From Eledone cirrhosa (lineage: Eukaryota > Mollusca > Cephalopoda > Octopoda > Eledonidae), in contig OZ024744.1 of assembly GCA_964016885.1 (NCBI GenBank), positions 67,210,051-67,274,050 on the forward strand: a stretch of DNA of 64,000 nucleotides, in the 5' to 3' direction. The notes below the pieces were generated by a model, which saw only the letters and a list, made by a program, of their open reading frames with translations, was not told the DNA's origin and searched no databases. The stretch's first letter is position 1. The number at the start of each line of letters is the position of its first letter. The translations under genes were made by a program, and so were the position numbers. Shown here piece by piece: positions 1 through 12,400 of this stretch.

Positions 1-3000
1 AACACTATTCCCTGTTGACCTTCATACTTTGCTAATATTTTAATACTCTTTGTGGTTTAAATTGCAGAATCACCATTATTTTCAAACAGTATTCCCTGTT
101 GACCTTCATGTTTTGCTAACATTTCAATATACTTTGCGGCTTTAATTGCAGAATCAGCATCATTTTCAAACAGTATTCCCTGTTGACCTTCATGCTTTCA
201 TAACATTTTAATATATTTTTGTGGCTTTAATTGCAGAATCATCATTATTTTCAAACACTATTCCCTGTTGACCTTTATGCTTTGCTAATATTTTAATACT
301 TTTTGTGGTTTAAATTGCAGAATCACCATTATTTTCGAACAGTATTCCCTGTTGACCTTCATATTTTGCTAACACTTAAATATTCTTTGCGGCTTTAATT
401 GCAGAATCAGTATTATTTTCAAACAGTATTCCCTGTTGACCTTCATGCTTTGCTAATATTTTAATACTCTTTGTGGTTTAAATTGCAGAATCACCATTAT
501 TTTCAAACAGTATTCCCTGTTGACCTTCAGGTTTTGCTAATATTTTAATATTCTTTGTGGCTTTAATTTCAGAATCACCATTATTTTCAAAGAGTATTCG
601 CTGTTCTACCTTCATGTTTTGCTAATATTTGAATATACTTTGAGGCTGCAATTGCAGAATCACCATTATTTTCAAACAGTATTCCCTGTTGACCTTCAGG
701 TTTTGCTAACATTTTAATATTCTTTGTGACTTTAATTGCAGAATCACCATTATTTTCAAACACTATTCCCTGTTGACCTTCATATTTTGCTAACATTTAA
801 ATATTCTTTGCGGCTTTAATTGCAGAATCAGTATTATTTTCAAACAGTTTTCCCTGTTGACCTTCATGCTTTCCTAACGTTTTAATATTCTTTGTGGCTT
901 TAATTGCAGAATCACCATTGTTTTCGAACAGTATTCCCTGTTGACCTTCATGTTTAGCTAACATTTAAATATTCTTTGCGGCTTTAATTGCAGAATCACC
1001 ATTGTTTTCGAACAGTATTCCCTGTTGACCTTCATATTTTGCTAACCTTTAAATATTCTTTGTGGCTTTAATTGCAGAATCAGTATTATTTTCAAACAGC
1101 ATTCCCTGATGACCTTCATGCTTTCCTAACGTTTTAATATTCTTTGTGGCTTTAATTGCAGAATTACCATTATTTTCAAACAGTATTGCCTATTGACCTT
1201 CATCTTTTCATAACATTTTAATATTTTTTTTGTGGCTTTAATTGCAGAATCACCATTATTTTCAAACAGTATTCCCTGTTTTACCTTCATGTTTTGCTAA
1301 TATTTTAATATACTTTGCGGCTGCAATTGCAGAATCACCATTATTTTCAAACAGTATTCCCTTGTGACCTTCAGGTTTTGCTAACATTTTAATATTCTTT
1401 GTGACTTTAATTGCAGAATCACCCTTATTTTCAAACAGTATTCCCTGTTGACCTTCATGCTTTCCTAACGTTTTAATATTCTTTGTGGCTTTAATTGCAG
1501 AATCACCATTGTTTTCTAACAGTATTCCCTGTTGATCTTCATGTTTAGCTAACATTTAAATATTCTTTGCGGCTTTAATTGCAGAATCACCATTGTTTTC
1601 GAACAGTATTCCCTGTTGACCTTCATATTTTGCTAACATTTAATATTCTTTGCGGCTTTAATTGCAGAATCAGTATTATTTTCAAATAGTATTCCCTGTT
1701 GACCTTCATGCTTTCCTAACGTTTTAATATTCTTTGTGGCTTTAATTACAGAATCACCATTATTTTCAAACAGTATTCCCTGTTGACCTTCATGTTTTGC
1801 TAATATTTTTATATTCTTTGTGGCTTTAATTGCAGAAACCATTATTTCCAAACATTATTCCCTGTTGACCTTCATATTTTGCTAACACTTAAATATTCTT
1901 TGCGGCTTTACTTGCAGAATCAGTATTATTTTCAAACAATATTCCCTGTTGACCTGCATGCTTTGCTAACGTTTTAATATTCTTTGTGGCTTTAATTGCA
2001 GAATCACCATTATTTTCAAAGAGTATTCCCTGTTGACCTTCATGTTTTGCTAATATTTTTATATACTTTGTGGCTTTAATTGCAGAAACCATTATTTCCA
2101 AACATTATTCCCTGTTGACCTTCATGTTTTGCTAACATTTTAATATTCTTTGTGGCTTTAATTGCAGAATCACCATTATTTTCAAACAGTATTCCCTGTT
2201 GACCTTCATATTTTGCTAACATTTAAATATTCTTTGTGGCTTTAATTGCAGAGTCACCATTATTTTCAAACAGTATTCCCTGTTGACCTTCAAGTTTTGA
2301 TAACATTTTAATATTCTTGGTGGCTTCCATTGCATAATCACCATTATTTTCAAACGGTATTCCCTGTAGACCTTGATGATTTGCTAACATTTAAATATTC
2401 TTTGCGGCTTTAATTGCAGAATCAGTATTATTTTCAAACAGTATTCCTTGTTGACCTTCATATTTTGCTAACACTTAAATATTCTTTGCGGCTTTAATTG
2501 CAGAATCAGTATTATTTTCGAACAGTAATCCCTGTTGACCTTCATATTTTGCTAACATTTAAATATTCTTTGTGCCTTTTATTGCAGAATCCCTATTATT
2601 TTCAAACAGTATTCCCTGTTGACCTTCATATTTTGCTAAACAATTAAATATTCTTTGCGGCTTTAATTGCAGAATCAGTATTATTTCCAAAGAGTATTCC
2701 CTGTTGACCTTCATGTTTTGCTAACATTTTAATATTCTTTGTGCCTTTAATTGCAGAATCACCATTATTTTCAAAGAGTATTCTCTGATGACCTTCATGC
2801 TTTGCAAATATTTTAATACTCTTTGTGGCTTTAATTGCAGAAACGCCATTATTTTCAAACACTATTCCCTGTTGAGCTTCATATTTTGCTAACATTTTAA
2901 TATTCTTTGTGGCTTAAATTGCAGAATCATCATTATTTTCAAACACTATTCTCTCTTGACCTTCCTGTTTTGCAAAACATTTTAATATTCTTTGTAGAAT

Positions 3001-3383
3001 CACCATTATTTACAAACAGTATTCCCTGTTGACCTTCAACTTTTCCTCACATTTTAATATTTTTTGTGGCTTTAATTGCAGAATCACCATTATTTTCAAA
3101 GAGTATTCCCTGTTGACCTTCAAGTTTTGATAACATTTTAATATTCTTTGTCAATTTAATTGCAGAATCACCGTTATTTTCAAACAGTATTCCCTGTTGG
3201 CCTCCAAGTTTTGATAACAATTTAATATTCTTTGTGGCTTCCATTGCAGAAAAACCATTATTTTCAAAGATTATTCCCTGTTGACCTTCAGGTTTTGCTA
3301 ATATTTTAATACTCTTTGTGGCTTTAATTTCAGAATCACCATTATTTTCAAACAGTATTCCATGTTTACCTTCATGTTTTCCC
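1..3383. repeat. 84-bp tandem satellite array, left part
   Basis: Tandem units recur every 84 bp (for example 'attccctgtt' at 7 and again at 91). A typical plus-strand unit contains attccctgttgacctt, catgttttgctaacatttt, aatattctttgtggc, tttaattgcagaatcacc and attattttcaaacag in that order. Units differ by scattered substitutions and 1-nt indels. The array is already in progress at base 1, so its left end lies outside the window. Read on the minus strand, units give a 28-residue period containing MLAKHEGQQG and FENNGDSAIKATKNIK, broken often by indels or by a tttaaa variant that makes a stop. I do not recognise this satellite as a named family. Confidence 0.97.
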
Positions 3384-3687
3384 TCATCATCATCATCATC
3401 ATCACCGTTTTACGTCCGTTCTTCCACGCTAGCATGGGTTAGACGGGTTGTCCAGTTGTGGGCAGTGTCTGGTCGGCTGACCATGCCTTGCTCATACAGG
3501 AACTGATCTGGCTTGATTTCTACAGCTGGATGCCCTTCCTAACACCAACCTCATTTACAGTGAGTGCTGGGTGCTTTTTCGTGGCGCCTACACGTCCACT
3601 TTACAGTGTGGGCTGGGTGCTTTTTTGCCGTGGCACCTCCACGGCCACCTTGCGGTGGAGGGGGGGGGGGCATATTGTTTATATGCT
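3384..3687 (-). other. LINE 3' untranslated tail
   Basis: This stretch follows the ORF stop on the minus strand and ends the element. It holds a pure G run on the plus strand near 3661-3670, the block ccgttttacgtccgttc with gctagcatgggttagacg, and a terminal (TCA)n run at about 3384-3403. I recall the acgtccg / gctagcatgggtt signature as widespread in cephalopod LINE/SINE tails. That is knowledge and was not searched. Confidence 0.7.
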
Positions 3688-6600
3688 TCAGCATGTACCC
3701 ATGGGAGGTCGGGTACCCTGTATTACTGCGTGACGCCAGAAGTCACGGTCGTGTGTCATTGACTTTGAGAGGTGTAGTTGGGTAAGGTCGGCTTTTATCA
3801 CCTCATCCCAAGTCATCTTGGGTCTCCCCACTCCGCGGTTTCCATCAACTTCTAGTGCTCTGCACCTTTTTATGCAGCTGTCATCCTTCATACGCATCAC
3901 ATGTCCATACCAGCGTAACCGCCTCTCCTGCACGCAGCATTTGATTCCTCTTATGCTCAGTCTCTCTCTCAATTCCTTTATGCTTTGTCGTTCACGTATA
4001 TTACTGTTACACATCCATCGGAGCATGCAGGCTTCGTTTCTCTCTAATCTACGTAAGTCTTCCACCTTCAGCGTCCAGGTCTCACTACCATGCAACATCG
4101 CTGTTCGGATACACGCATCATACAGTCTGCCTTTCATTCTGAGGGAGAAGCCTTTTGCAGCTAGCAGTGGTAGTAGTTCCCTAAACTTCTTCCATCCCGT
4201 TCTTACCCTAGTTATTGTACTTTCTGAGCACCCACCTCCGTTGCTAATTCGGTCACCTAGGTAGCAGAAGCTGTCTACTGTTTCTACAGGGCCCTCCCAG
4301 CGATTGGTGGTACTTGTTTCCTGTGGCTGTTTGCTTGCTGTTTCAGCACAGCTGCTGCATGTGAATCCTACATTCTTAATTAAGCTTCCTGAGATCCCGC
4401 TACATCTCTTGTGTACCCATTGTTTGCATTTGGGGCAGAGAATGGAGTTTCTACCTACACCTTTCCTACATACTGAGCAAGGCCATTTCCCTGAGGGGAT
4501 CTGGGTTCTGTTTTCTCGTCTACTTACAAGGACCTTAGTCTTTGTCATGTTGACTTTGAGGCCCTTTCTCTCTAGTCCCTGCTTCCAGGTTTGGAATTTA
4601 TTCTCTAGTTCTACCATAGATTCAGCTATGAGTGCGAGGTCATCAGCATACAGGAGTTCCCATGGGCATCCGGTCTTAAACTCCTCCGTTATTGCCTGCA
4701 GGACTATGATGAACAGGAGAGGGCTAAGAACAGAGCCCTGGTGGACCCCAACCTGTACGCTAAATTCCTCGCTATACTCATTGCCAATCCTAACTTTGCT
4801 GACTGCTCCCCTATACATGGCTTGTACCGCTTTCACAAGCCATTCATCTACTCCTAGTTTTCTAAGAGCCCACCAGATTACTGCACGTGGAACTCTGTCA
4901 AAGGCTTTCTCAAGGTCGACAAATGCCAAGTAGAGTGGCTTACTTTTAGCTAGGTACTTTTCCTGTAATTGCCTCACAAGGAAGAGGGCATCAGTGGTGC
5001 CTTTCCCTGGTACAAACCCAAATTGCATCTCGTCTATATTCACCCGGTCCCTAATCAGCTGTGCTATAACTCTTTCTGTTACTTTCATGACCTGGTCCAT
5101 CAACTTTATACCTCTATAGTTTCCTCTATCTAGTGCATCGCCTTTACCTTTGTAGCAGTTGACAATGATGCTACTGCACCAATCTTTTGGTATGGCCCCC
5201 TCTAGTATTACCTGGTTAACGATACGTGTGGTTATAGTGTGACCTACAGACCCAGATGCCTTCAGCATCTCGGCAGCTATACCCGATGGACCGGTTGCCT
5301 TCCCTATCTTCATATCTCTGATTGCCTTACTTACTACGCTGCCGCTGACTTGTACTGCTGGTCCCTCTATAGGGTCTACGTGGGGTAGGGTCTCTTCTTC
5401 CCATGCATTCTCCTCATTTAGTAATCTATCATAATGACTCTTCCATGCATCTTTCTTCTCAGCACTTGTGAGGGCAAGCTCACCTTTATCATTCCGGATA
5501 CACTTCTCTCCAATGACATCACAACTATCTCTGACACACTGCCTCGCAATCTTGAATACCTCCTGTTTCTGGTCCTCACGTTGTAAAACATGCTTGAATT
5601 TTCTATCCTCTGCTTCCCTCCTAGCTAAGTATACTTGTCGCCTAGCTTCCCTCTTGGTCTCTATGTAATGTACCCTGCTCCCCCCGTTCTTCCATTCTTT
5701 CCATGCCTGTCTCTTGGCCTTGACTGCTTCATCTACCTTATTGTTCCACCACCAAGTCACTCTCCTCCTGCTTGAGGTCTTACTCCAGCCACAAACCTCA
5801 TCTGTCGCCTCTAGTAAGTTATTTTTTAGGAACTCCCAGTTCTCTTCTACGTTAAATGTCTCTATCTGTTCTTCTTTACTGTCGTAGGCGTTGAGTAAAA
5901 TATCTTTAAATCTGTTACTGGTTGAGGGGACTTTCAGCTTCCAGATCTTTCTTCTCCAGGTTGGCCTCTGTTTCAGGGCTCGTCTAGTTCTGACCGTGAG
6001 GTCGCTGACAACTAAGCTATGTTGGGATGTACATTCCTCACTAGGGAAGGCTTTTGTGTTTACGACCGTCCATCTGTCACGTCCTCTGATGAGGATAAAA
6101 TCTAACTGACTAGAGTGCTCCCCTGATCTATAGGTGATCAGGTGGTTGTCGGGTTTTTTAAAGTTTGTGTTACATATCGACATGTCATTGGCGTCGCAGA
6201 ATTCTAGAAGTCTGAATCCTTCCTCATTCCTTGTGCCAACTCCATGGCCTCCATGTACTCTATTGAAGCCGTCGCAGTGTTTACCTACGTGTCCGTTAAA
6301 ATCTCCTGCAATGATTAGGAAGTCCTTGTCGTCTGTTAGAGCAGTAGTGTGTATTAGGGACTCGTAAAACCTATCCTTAAGTTCGTCTGGCAGCCCCGAT
6401 TGGGGTGCGTAAGCTGATATTATTGTGGTAATTGTCTTATTCAGGACTAGTCTAAGTTTAATGATTCTTGCATTTACCCTGTACACTGAGATTACTTTAT
6501 CTACCCACTTGTCAGCTAATAGTATACCTACACCACCCATCCCATCGTCATTTCCCACCCAGAAAAATTTGTAGCACTGGCTTTTTCCTACAAGGACTCT

Positions 6601-6807
6601 AGCAGACCCTCCTCTCCATCTAGTCTCTTGCACACAGCATACATCAACTTCCTTTCGCTCTAGCATTTCTACGATTTCTCCTGCTCTTCCTTTCATTGAG
6701 CCTACATTGATGGTACCAACTCGGAGTTTTGGGCATTTGTCGACACTCGTAGGGGAGGGTCTCTGGGTTGGCGCTTCACGTGGGTGCTTGGTAGCTCGCA
6801 GATTCAT
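3688..6807 (-). CDS. LINE polyprotein: APE endonuclease, reverse transcriptase, PHD-like finger (1039 aa)
   Basis: The protein nicks target DNA and copies its own RNA. An APE-type endonuclease occupies about residues 28-272: N34 in GTINVGS, E61 in QETRW, SAYAP at 131-135, GDFN at 168-171, D236 in QLDFIL and H263 in TSQHSLVV. The reverse transcriptase covers about 490-765: motif A FVDLEKAFDRVP near 629-640, motif B GVHQGSVLSPLLF at 687-699 and catalytic YADD at 720-723. A C4HC3 cysteine/histidine cluster follows (C777, C780, C791, C794, H799, C802, C817, C820), resembling a PHD finger. The C-terminal part holds WYGHVMRM at 966-973 and GRPKMTW at 994-1000, common in RTE-like ORFs. The start is the first Met before the endonuclease core. 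There is no internal stop, so the element could still be active. The call rests on motifs; the clade is an inference. Confidence 0.9.
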   Translation of the reverse strand: MNLRATKHPREAPTQRPSPTSVDKCPKLRVGTINVGSMKGRAGEIVEMLERKEVDVCCVQETRWRGGSARVLVGKSQCYKFFWVGNDDGMGGVGILLADKWVDKVISVYRVNARIIKLRLVLNKTITTIISAYAPQSGLPDELKDRFYESLIHTTALTDDKDFLIIAGDFNGHVGKHCDGFNRVHGGHGVGTRNEEGFRLLEFCDANDMSICNTNFKKPDNHLITYRSGEHSSQLDFILIRGRDRWTVVNTKAFPSEECTSQHSLVVSDLTVRTRRALKQRPTWRRKIWKLKVPSTSNRFKDILLNAYDSKEEQIETFNVEENWEFLKNNLLEATDEVCGWSKTSSRRRVTWWWNNKVDEAVKAKRQAWKEWKNGGSRVHYIETKREARRQVYLARREAEDRKFKHVLQREDQKQEVFKIARQCVRDSCDVIGEKCIRNDKGELALTSAEKKDAWKSHYDRLLNEENAWEEETLPHVDPIEGPAVQVSGSVVSKAIRDMKIGKATGPSGIAAEMLKASGSVGHTITTRIVNQVILEGAIPKDWCSSIIVNCYKGKGDALDRGNYRGIKLMDQVMKVTERVIAQLIRDRVNIDEMQFGFVPGKGTTDALFLVRQLQEKYLAKSKPLYLAFVDLEKAFDRVPRAVIWWALRKLGVDEWLVKAVQAMYRGAVSKVRIGNEYSEEFSVQVGVHQGSVLSPLLFIIVLQAITEEFKTGCPWELLYADDLALIAESMVELENKFQTWKQGLERKGLKVNMTKTKVLVSRRENRTQIPSGKWPCSVCRKGVGRNSILCPKCKQWVHKRCSGISGSLIKNVGFTCSSCAETASKQPQETSTTNRWEGPVETVDSFCYLGDRISNGGGCSESTITRVRTGWKKFRELLPLLAAKGFSLRMKGRLYDACIRTAMLHGSETWTLKVEDLRRLERNEACMLRWMCNSNIRERQSIKELRERLSIRGIKCCVQERRLRWYGHVMRMKDDSCIKRCRALEVDGNRGVGRPKMTWDEVIKADLTQLHLSKSMTHDRDFWRHAVIQGTRPPMGTC

Positions 6808-7071
6808 ATTTCATCTATTGATTCAGAGGTGCTCGTGTATTCCCAGCTCATCAATCCATAACGGTGGGAAAATTGAGGGCTAGAAGAACAGTGGTGGTGG
6901 GGTAATGGCAGGGTGTGTTGGGATGCGCCAGAGGAGGAGAGAGTTAGTTAGGCAGGTAGTAGCAGCAGCAGTGGAAATGGCATGCTAGGTTTGATTGGTC
7001 GAATAGACTATGGTGGTGTGTGGGGGTGGGGGGGAGGGAAATTGTGAGGTAGGAACTGAGGGTCGCATGGT
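6808..7071 (-). promoter_or_regulatory. LINE 5' leader, probable internal promoter region
   Basis: About 260 bp lies between the ORF start and the point where 84-bp satellite sequence resumes. It is unlike the satellite and is rich in GTGG and GGGG runs on the plus strand. By position it is the 5' untranslated region of the LINE. RTE elements usually carry an internal promoter here, but I see no defining motif. Confidence 0.45.
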
Positions 7072-9417
7072 ACATTTTATTATTCTTTACGGCTTTAATT
7101 GCAGAATCACCATTGTTTTCAAACAGTATTCCCTGTTGACCTTCATGATTTGCTAACATTTTAATATTCTTTGCGGCTTTAATTGAAGAATCACCATTAT
7201 TTTCAAACAGTATTCCCTGTAGATCTTCATGATTTGCTAACATTTTAATATTCTTTGCGGCTTTAATTGCAGAATCACCATTATTTTCAAACAGTATTCC
7301 CTGTAGACCTTCATGATTTGCTAACATTTAAATATTCTTTGTGGCTTTAATTGCAGAATCAACATTATTTTCAAACAGTATTCCCTGTAGACCTTCATGT
7401 TTTGCAAACGTTTTAATATTCTTTGTCAATTTAATAGCAGAATCACAGTTATTTTCAAACAGTATTCCCTGTTGACCTTCATGTTTTGTAACATTTTAAT
7501 TTTCTTTGTGGATTTAATTGCAGAATCAGCATTATTTTCAAACAGTATTCCCTGTTGACCTTCATGTTTTGGTAACATTTTAATATTCTTTTTGGCTTTA
7601 ATTGCAGAATCACCATTATCTTCAAACAGTATTCCCTGTTGACCTTCGTGTTTTGCTAACATTTAAATATTGTTTGCGGCTTTAATTGCAGAAGCACCAT
7701 TATTTTCAAACAGTATTCCCTGTTGAGCTTCATGTTTTCCTCACATATTAATATTCTTTCTGGCTTTAATTGCAGAATCACCATTATTTTCAAACAGTAT
7801 TCCCTGTTGACCTTCATGTTTGGCTAATATTTTAATATACTTTGTGGCTTTAATTGCAGAATCACCATTATATACAAACAGTATTCCCTGTTGACCTTCA
7901 TGTTTTGATAACATTTTAATATTCTTTGTGGCTTTAATTGCAGAATCACCATTATTTTCAAACAGTATTCCCTGTTGACCTTCATGTTTGGCTAATATTT
8001 TAATATTCTTTGTGGCTTTAATTGCAGAATCACCATTATTTTCAAACAGTATTCCCTCTTGACCTTCATGTTTGGCTAATATTTTAATATTCTTTGTGGC
8101 TTTAATTGCACAATCAGCATTCTTTTCAAACAGTATTCCCTGTTGACCTTCATGTTTTGCTAACATTTCAATATACTTTGCGGCTTTAATAGCAGAATCA
8201 GCATCATTTTCAAACAGTATTCCCTGTTGACCTTCATTGTTTTCATAACATTTTAATAATATTTGTGGCTTTAATTGCAGAATCGCCATTATTTTCAAAT
8301 ACTATTCCCTGTTGACCTTCATGCTTTGCTAATAGTTTAATACTCTTTGCGCTTTAAATTGCAGAATCACCATTATTTTCAAACAGTATTCCCTCTTGAC
8401 CTTCATGTTTTGCTAATATTTTAATACTCTTTGTGGCTTTAATTGCAGAAGCACCATTATTTTAGAACAGTATTCCCTAATGAGCTTCATGTTTCCCTCA
8501 CATATTAATATTCTTTGTGGCTTTAATTGCAGAATCACCATTATTTTCAAACAGTATTCCCTGTTGACCTTCATGTTTGGCTACTATTTTACTATTCTTT
8601 GTGGCTTTAATTGCAGAATCACCATTATTTTCAAAGAGTATTCCCTGTTGACCTTCAAGTTTTGATAACATTTTAATATTCTTTGTGGCTTCCATTGCAG
8701 AATAACCATTATTTTCAAACAGTACTCCATGTTGACCTTCATGTTAGGCTAATATTAATATTCTTTTTGGCTTTAATTGCAGAACCACCATCATTTTCAA
8801 ACAGTACTTCCTGTTGACCTTCAGGTTTTGCTAACATTTTAATATTATCTGTGGGCTTTAATTGCAGAAACACCATTATTTTCAAAGAGTATTCCCTGTT
8901 GACCTTCACGTTTTGCTAATATTTTAATACTCTTTGTGGCTTTAATTGCAGAATGTCCATTATTTTCAAACAGTATTCCCTGTTTACCTTCATGTTTTCC
9001 TCACGTTTTAATATTCTTTACGGCTTTAATTGCAGAATCACCATTGTTTTCGAACAGTATTCCCTGTTGACCATCATGATTTGCTAACATTTTAAATTCT
9101 TTGAGGCTTTACTTGCAGAATCACCATTATTTTCAAACAGTATTCCCTATTGATCTTCATGATTTGCTAACATTTTAATATTCTTTACAGCTTTAATTGC
9201 AGTATCACCATTATTTTCAAACAGTATTCCCTGTTAAGATTCATGTTTTGCAAACATTTTAATATTTTTTTGTGGCTTTAATTGCAGAATCACCATTATT
9301 TTCAAACAGTATTCCATCTTGACCTTCATGTTTTGCTAATATTTTAATATTCTTTGTGGCTTTAATTGCAGAATCACCATTATTTTCAAACAGTATTCCC
9401 TGTTGACCTTCATCTTT

Positions 9418-12400
9418 TCCTCACATTTTAATATTTTTTGTGGCTTTAATTGCAGAAATCATTATATTCAAACAGTATTCCCTGTAGACCTTCATATTTT
9501 GCTAACATTAAAATATTGTTTGCAGCTTTAATTGCAGAATCAGCATTATTTTCAAACATTATTCCCTGTTGACCTTCATGTATTGCTCATATTTTAATAT
9601 TATCTGTGGCTTTAATTGCAGAAGCACCATTATTTCCAAACAGTATTCCCTGTTGACCTTCATGTTTTGATAACATTTTAATATTCTTTGTGTCTTTAAT
9701 TGCAGAATCAGCATCATTTTCAAACAGTATTCCCTGTTGACCTTCATTGTTTTCATAACATTTTAATAATATTTGTGGCTTTAATTGCAGAATCACCATT
9801 ATTTTCAAATACTATTCCCTGTTGACCTTCATGCTTTGCTAATAGTTTAATACTCTTTGTGCTTTAAATTGCAGAATCACCATTATTTTCAAAAAGTATT
9901 CCCTCTTGACCTTCATGTTTTGCTAATATTTTAATACTCTTTGTGGCTTAAATTGCAGAAGCACCATTATTTTAGAACAGTATTCCCTGATGAGCTTCAT
10001 GTTTCCCTAACATATTAATATTCTTTGTGGCTTTAATTGCAGAATCACCATTATTTTCAAACAGAATTCCCTGTTGACCTTCATGTTTGGCTAATATTTT
10101 AATATTCTTTGTGGCTTTAATTGCAGAATCTCCATTATTTTCAAACAGTATTCCCTGTTGACCTTCATGTTTTGATAACATTATAATATTCTTTGTGTCC
10201 TTAATTGCAGAATCAGCGTTATTTTCAAACAGTATTCCCTGTTGACCTTCATGTTTGGCTACTATTTTACTATTCTTTGTGGCTTTAATTGCAGAATCAC
10301 CATTATTTTCAAACAGTATTCCCTGTTGACCTTCATCTTTTCCTCACATTTTAATATTTTTTGTGGCTTTAATTGCAGAAATCATTATATTCAAACAGTA
10401 TTCCCTGTAGACCTTCATATTTTGCTAACATTAAAATATTGTTTGCAGCTTTAATTGCAGAATCAGCATTATTTTCAAACATTATTCCCCGTTGACCTTC
10501 ATGTATTGCTCATATTTTAATATTATCTGTGGCTTTAATTGCAGAAGCACCATTATTTCCAAACAGTATTCCCTGTTGACCTTCATGTTTTGATAACATT
10601 TTAATATTCTTTGTGTCTTTAATTGCAGAATCAGCATCATTTTCAAACAGTATTCCCTGTTGACCTTCATTGTTTTCATAACATTTTAATAATATTTGTG
10701 GCTTTAATTGCAGAATCACCATTATTTTCAAATACTATTCCCTGTTGACCTTCATGCTTTGCTAATAGTTTAATACTCTTTGTGCTTTAAATTGCAGAAT
10801 CACCATTATTTTCAAAAAGTATTCCCTCTTGACCTTCATGTTTTGCTAATATTTTAATACTCTTTGTGGCTTAAATTGCAGAAGCACCATTATTTTAGAA
10901 CAGTATTCCCTGATGAGCTTCATGTTTCCCTAACATATTAATATTCTTTGTGGCTTTAATTGCAGAATCACCATTATTTTCAAACAGAATTCCCTGTTGA
11001 CCTTCATGTTTGGCTAATATTTTAATATTCTTTGTGGCTTTAATTGCAGAATCTCCATTATTTTCAAACAGTATTCCCTGTTGACCTTCATGTTTTGATA
11101 ACATTATAATATTCTTTGTGTCCTTAATTGCAGAATCAGCGTTATTTTCAAACAGTATTCCCTGTTGACCTTCATGTTTGGCTACTATTTTACTATTCTT
11201 TGTGGCTTTAATTGCAGAATCACCATTATTTTCAAACAGTATTCTCTGTTGACCTTCATGTTTTGATAACATTTTAATATTCTTTGTGGCTTTAATTGCA
11301 GATTCACCATTATTTTCAAACACTATTCCCTGTTAACCTTCATACTTTGCTAAATATTTTAATACTATTTGTGGCTTTAAATTGCAGAATCACCATTATT
11401 TTCAAACAGTATTCCCTCTTGACCTTCATGTTTTGCTAATATTTTAATACTATTTGTGGCTTTAATTGCAGAATCACCATTACTTTCAAACAGTATTCCC
11501 TGTGGACCTTCAACTTTTCCTCACATTTTAATATTTTTTGTGGCTTTAATTGCAGAAATCATTATATTCAAACAGTATTCCCTGTAGACCTTCATATTTT
11601 GCTAACATTAAAATATTGTTTGCAGCTTTAATTGCAGAATCAGCATTATTTTCAAACATTATTCCCTGTTGACCTTCATGTATTGCTCATATTTTAATAT
11701 TATCTGTGGCTTTAATTGCAGAAGCACCATTATTTCCAAACAGTATTCCCTGTTGACCTTCATGTTTTGATAACATTTTAATATTCTTTGTGTCTTTAAT
11801 TGCAGAATCAGCATCATTTTCAAACAGTATTCCCTGTTGACCTTCATTGTTTTCATAACATTTTAATAATATTTGTGGCTTTAATTGCAGAATCACCATT
11901 ATTTTCAAATACTATTCCCTGTTGACCTTCATGCTTTGCTAATAGTTTAATACTCTTTGTGCTTTAAATTGCAGAATCACCATTATTTTCAAAAAGTATT
12001 CCCTCTTGACCTTCATGTTTTGCTAATATTTTAATACTCTTTGTGGCTTAAATTGCAGAAGCACCATTATTTTAGAACAGTATTCCCTGATGAGCTTCAT
12101 GTTTCCCTAACATATTAATATTCTTTGTGGCTTTAATTGCAGAATCACCATTATTTTCAAACAGAATTCCCTGTTGACCTTCATGTTTGGCTAATATTTT
12201 AATATTCTTTGTGGCTTTAATTGCAGAATCTCCATTATTTTCAAACAGTATTCCCTGTTGACCTTCATGTTTTGATAACATTATAATATTCTTTGTGTCC
12301 TTAATTGCAGAATCAGCGTTATTTTCAAACAGTATTCCCTGTTGACCTTCATGTTTGGCTACTATTTTACTATTCTTTGTGGCTTTAATTGCAGAATCAC

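Larger units (their letters stand above)
3384..7071 (-). mobile_element. RTE/BovB-like non-LTR retrotransposon inserted in the satellite
   Basis: Satellite sequence stops inside a unit (…catgttttccctca) and resumes in nearly the same place (…acattttattattctt), so about 3.7 kb has been inserted into one 84-bp unit. The element lies on the minus strand. Its 3' end at the left is a short (TCA)n run followed by a tail with gctagcatgggtt, its single large ORF covers 3688-6807, and its 5' leader is at right. No long target-site duplication is visible, only a possible shared 'ca'. The one-ORF endonuclease plus reverse transcriptase layout and the microsatellite 3' end fit the RTE clade. The unbroken ORF and near-complete ends suggest a recent insertion. 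Confidence 0.9.

Noticed and set aside
3818..6367. Plus-strand ORFs overlapping the LINE (for example 4304-4933)
   Set aside because: They are antisense shadows of the intact minus-strand LINE ORF, with no motif of their own.
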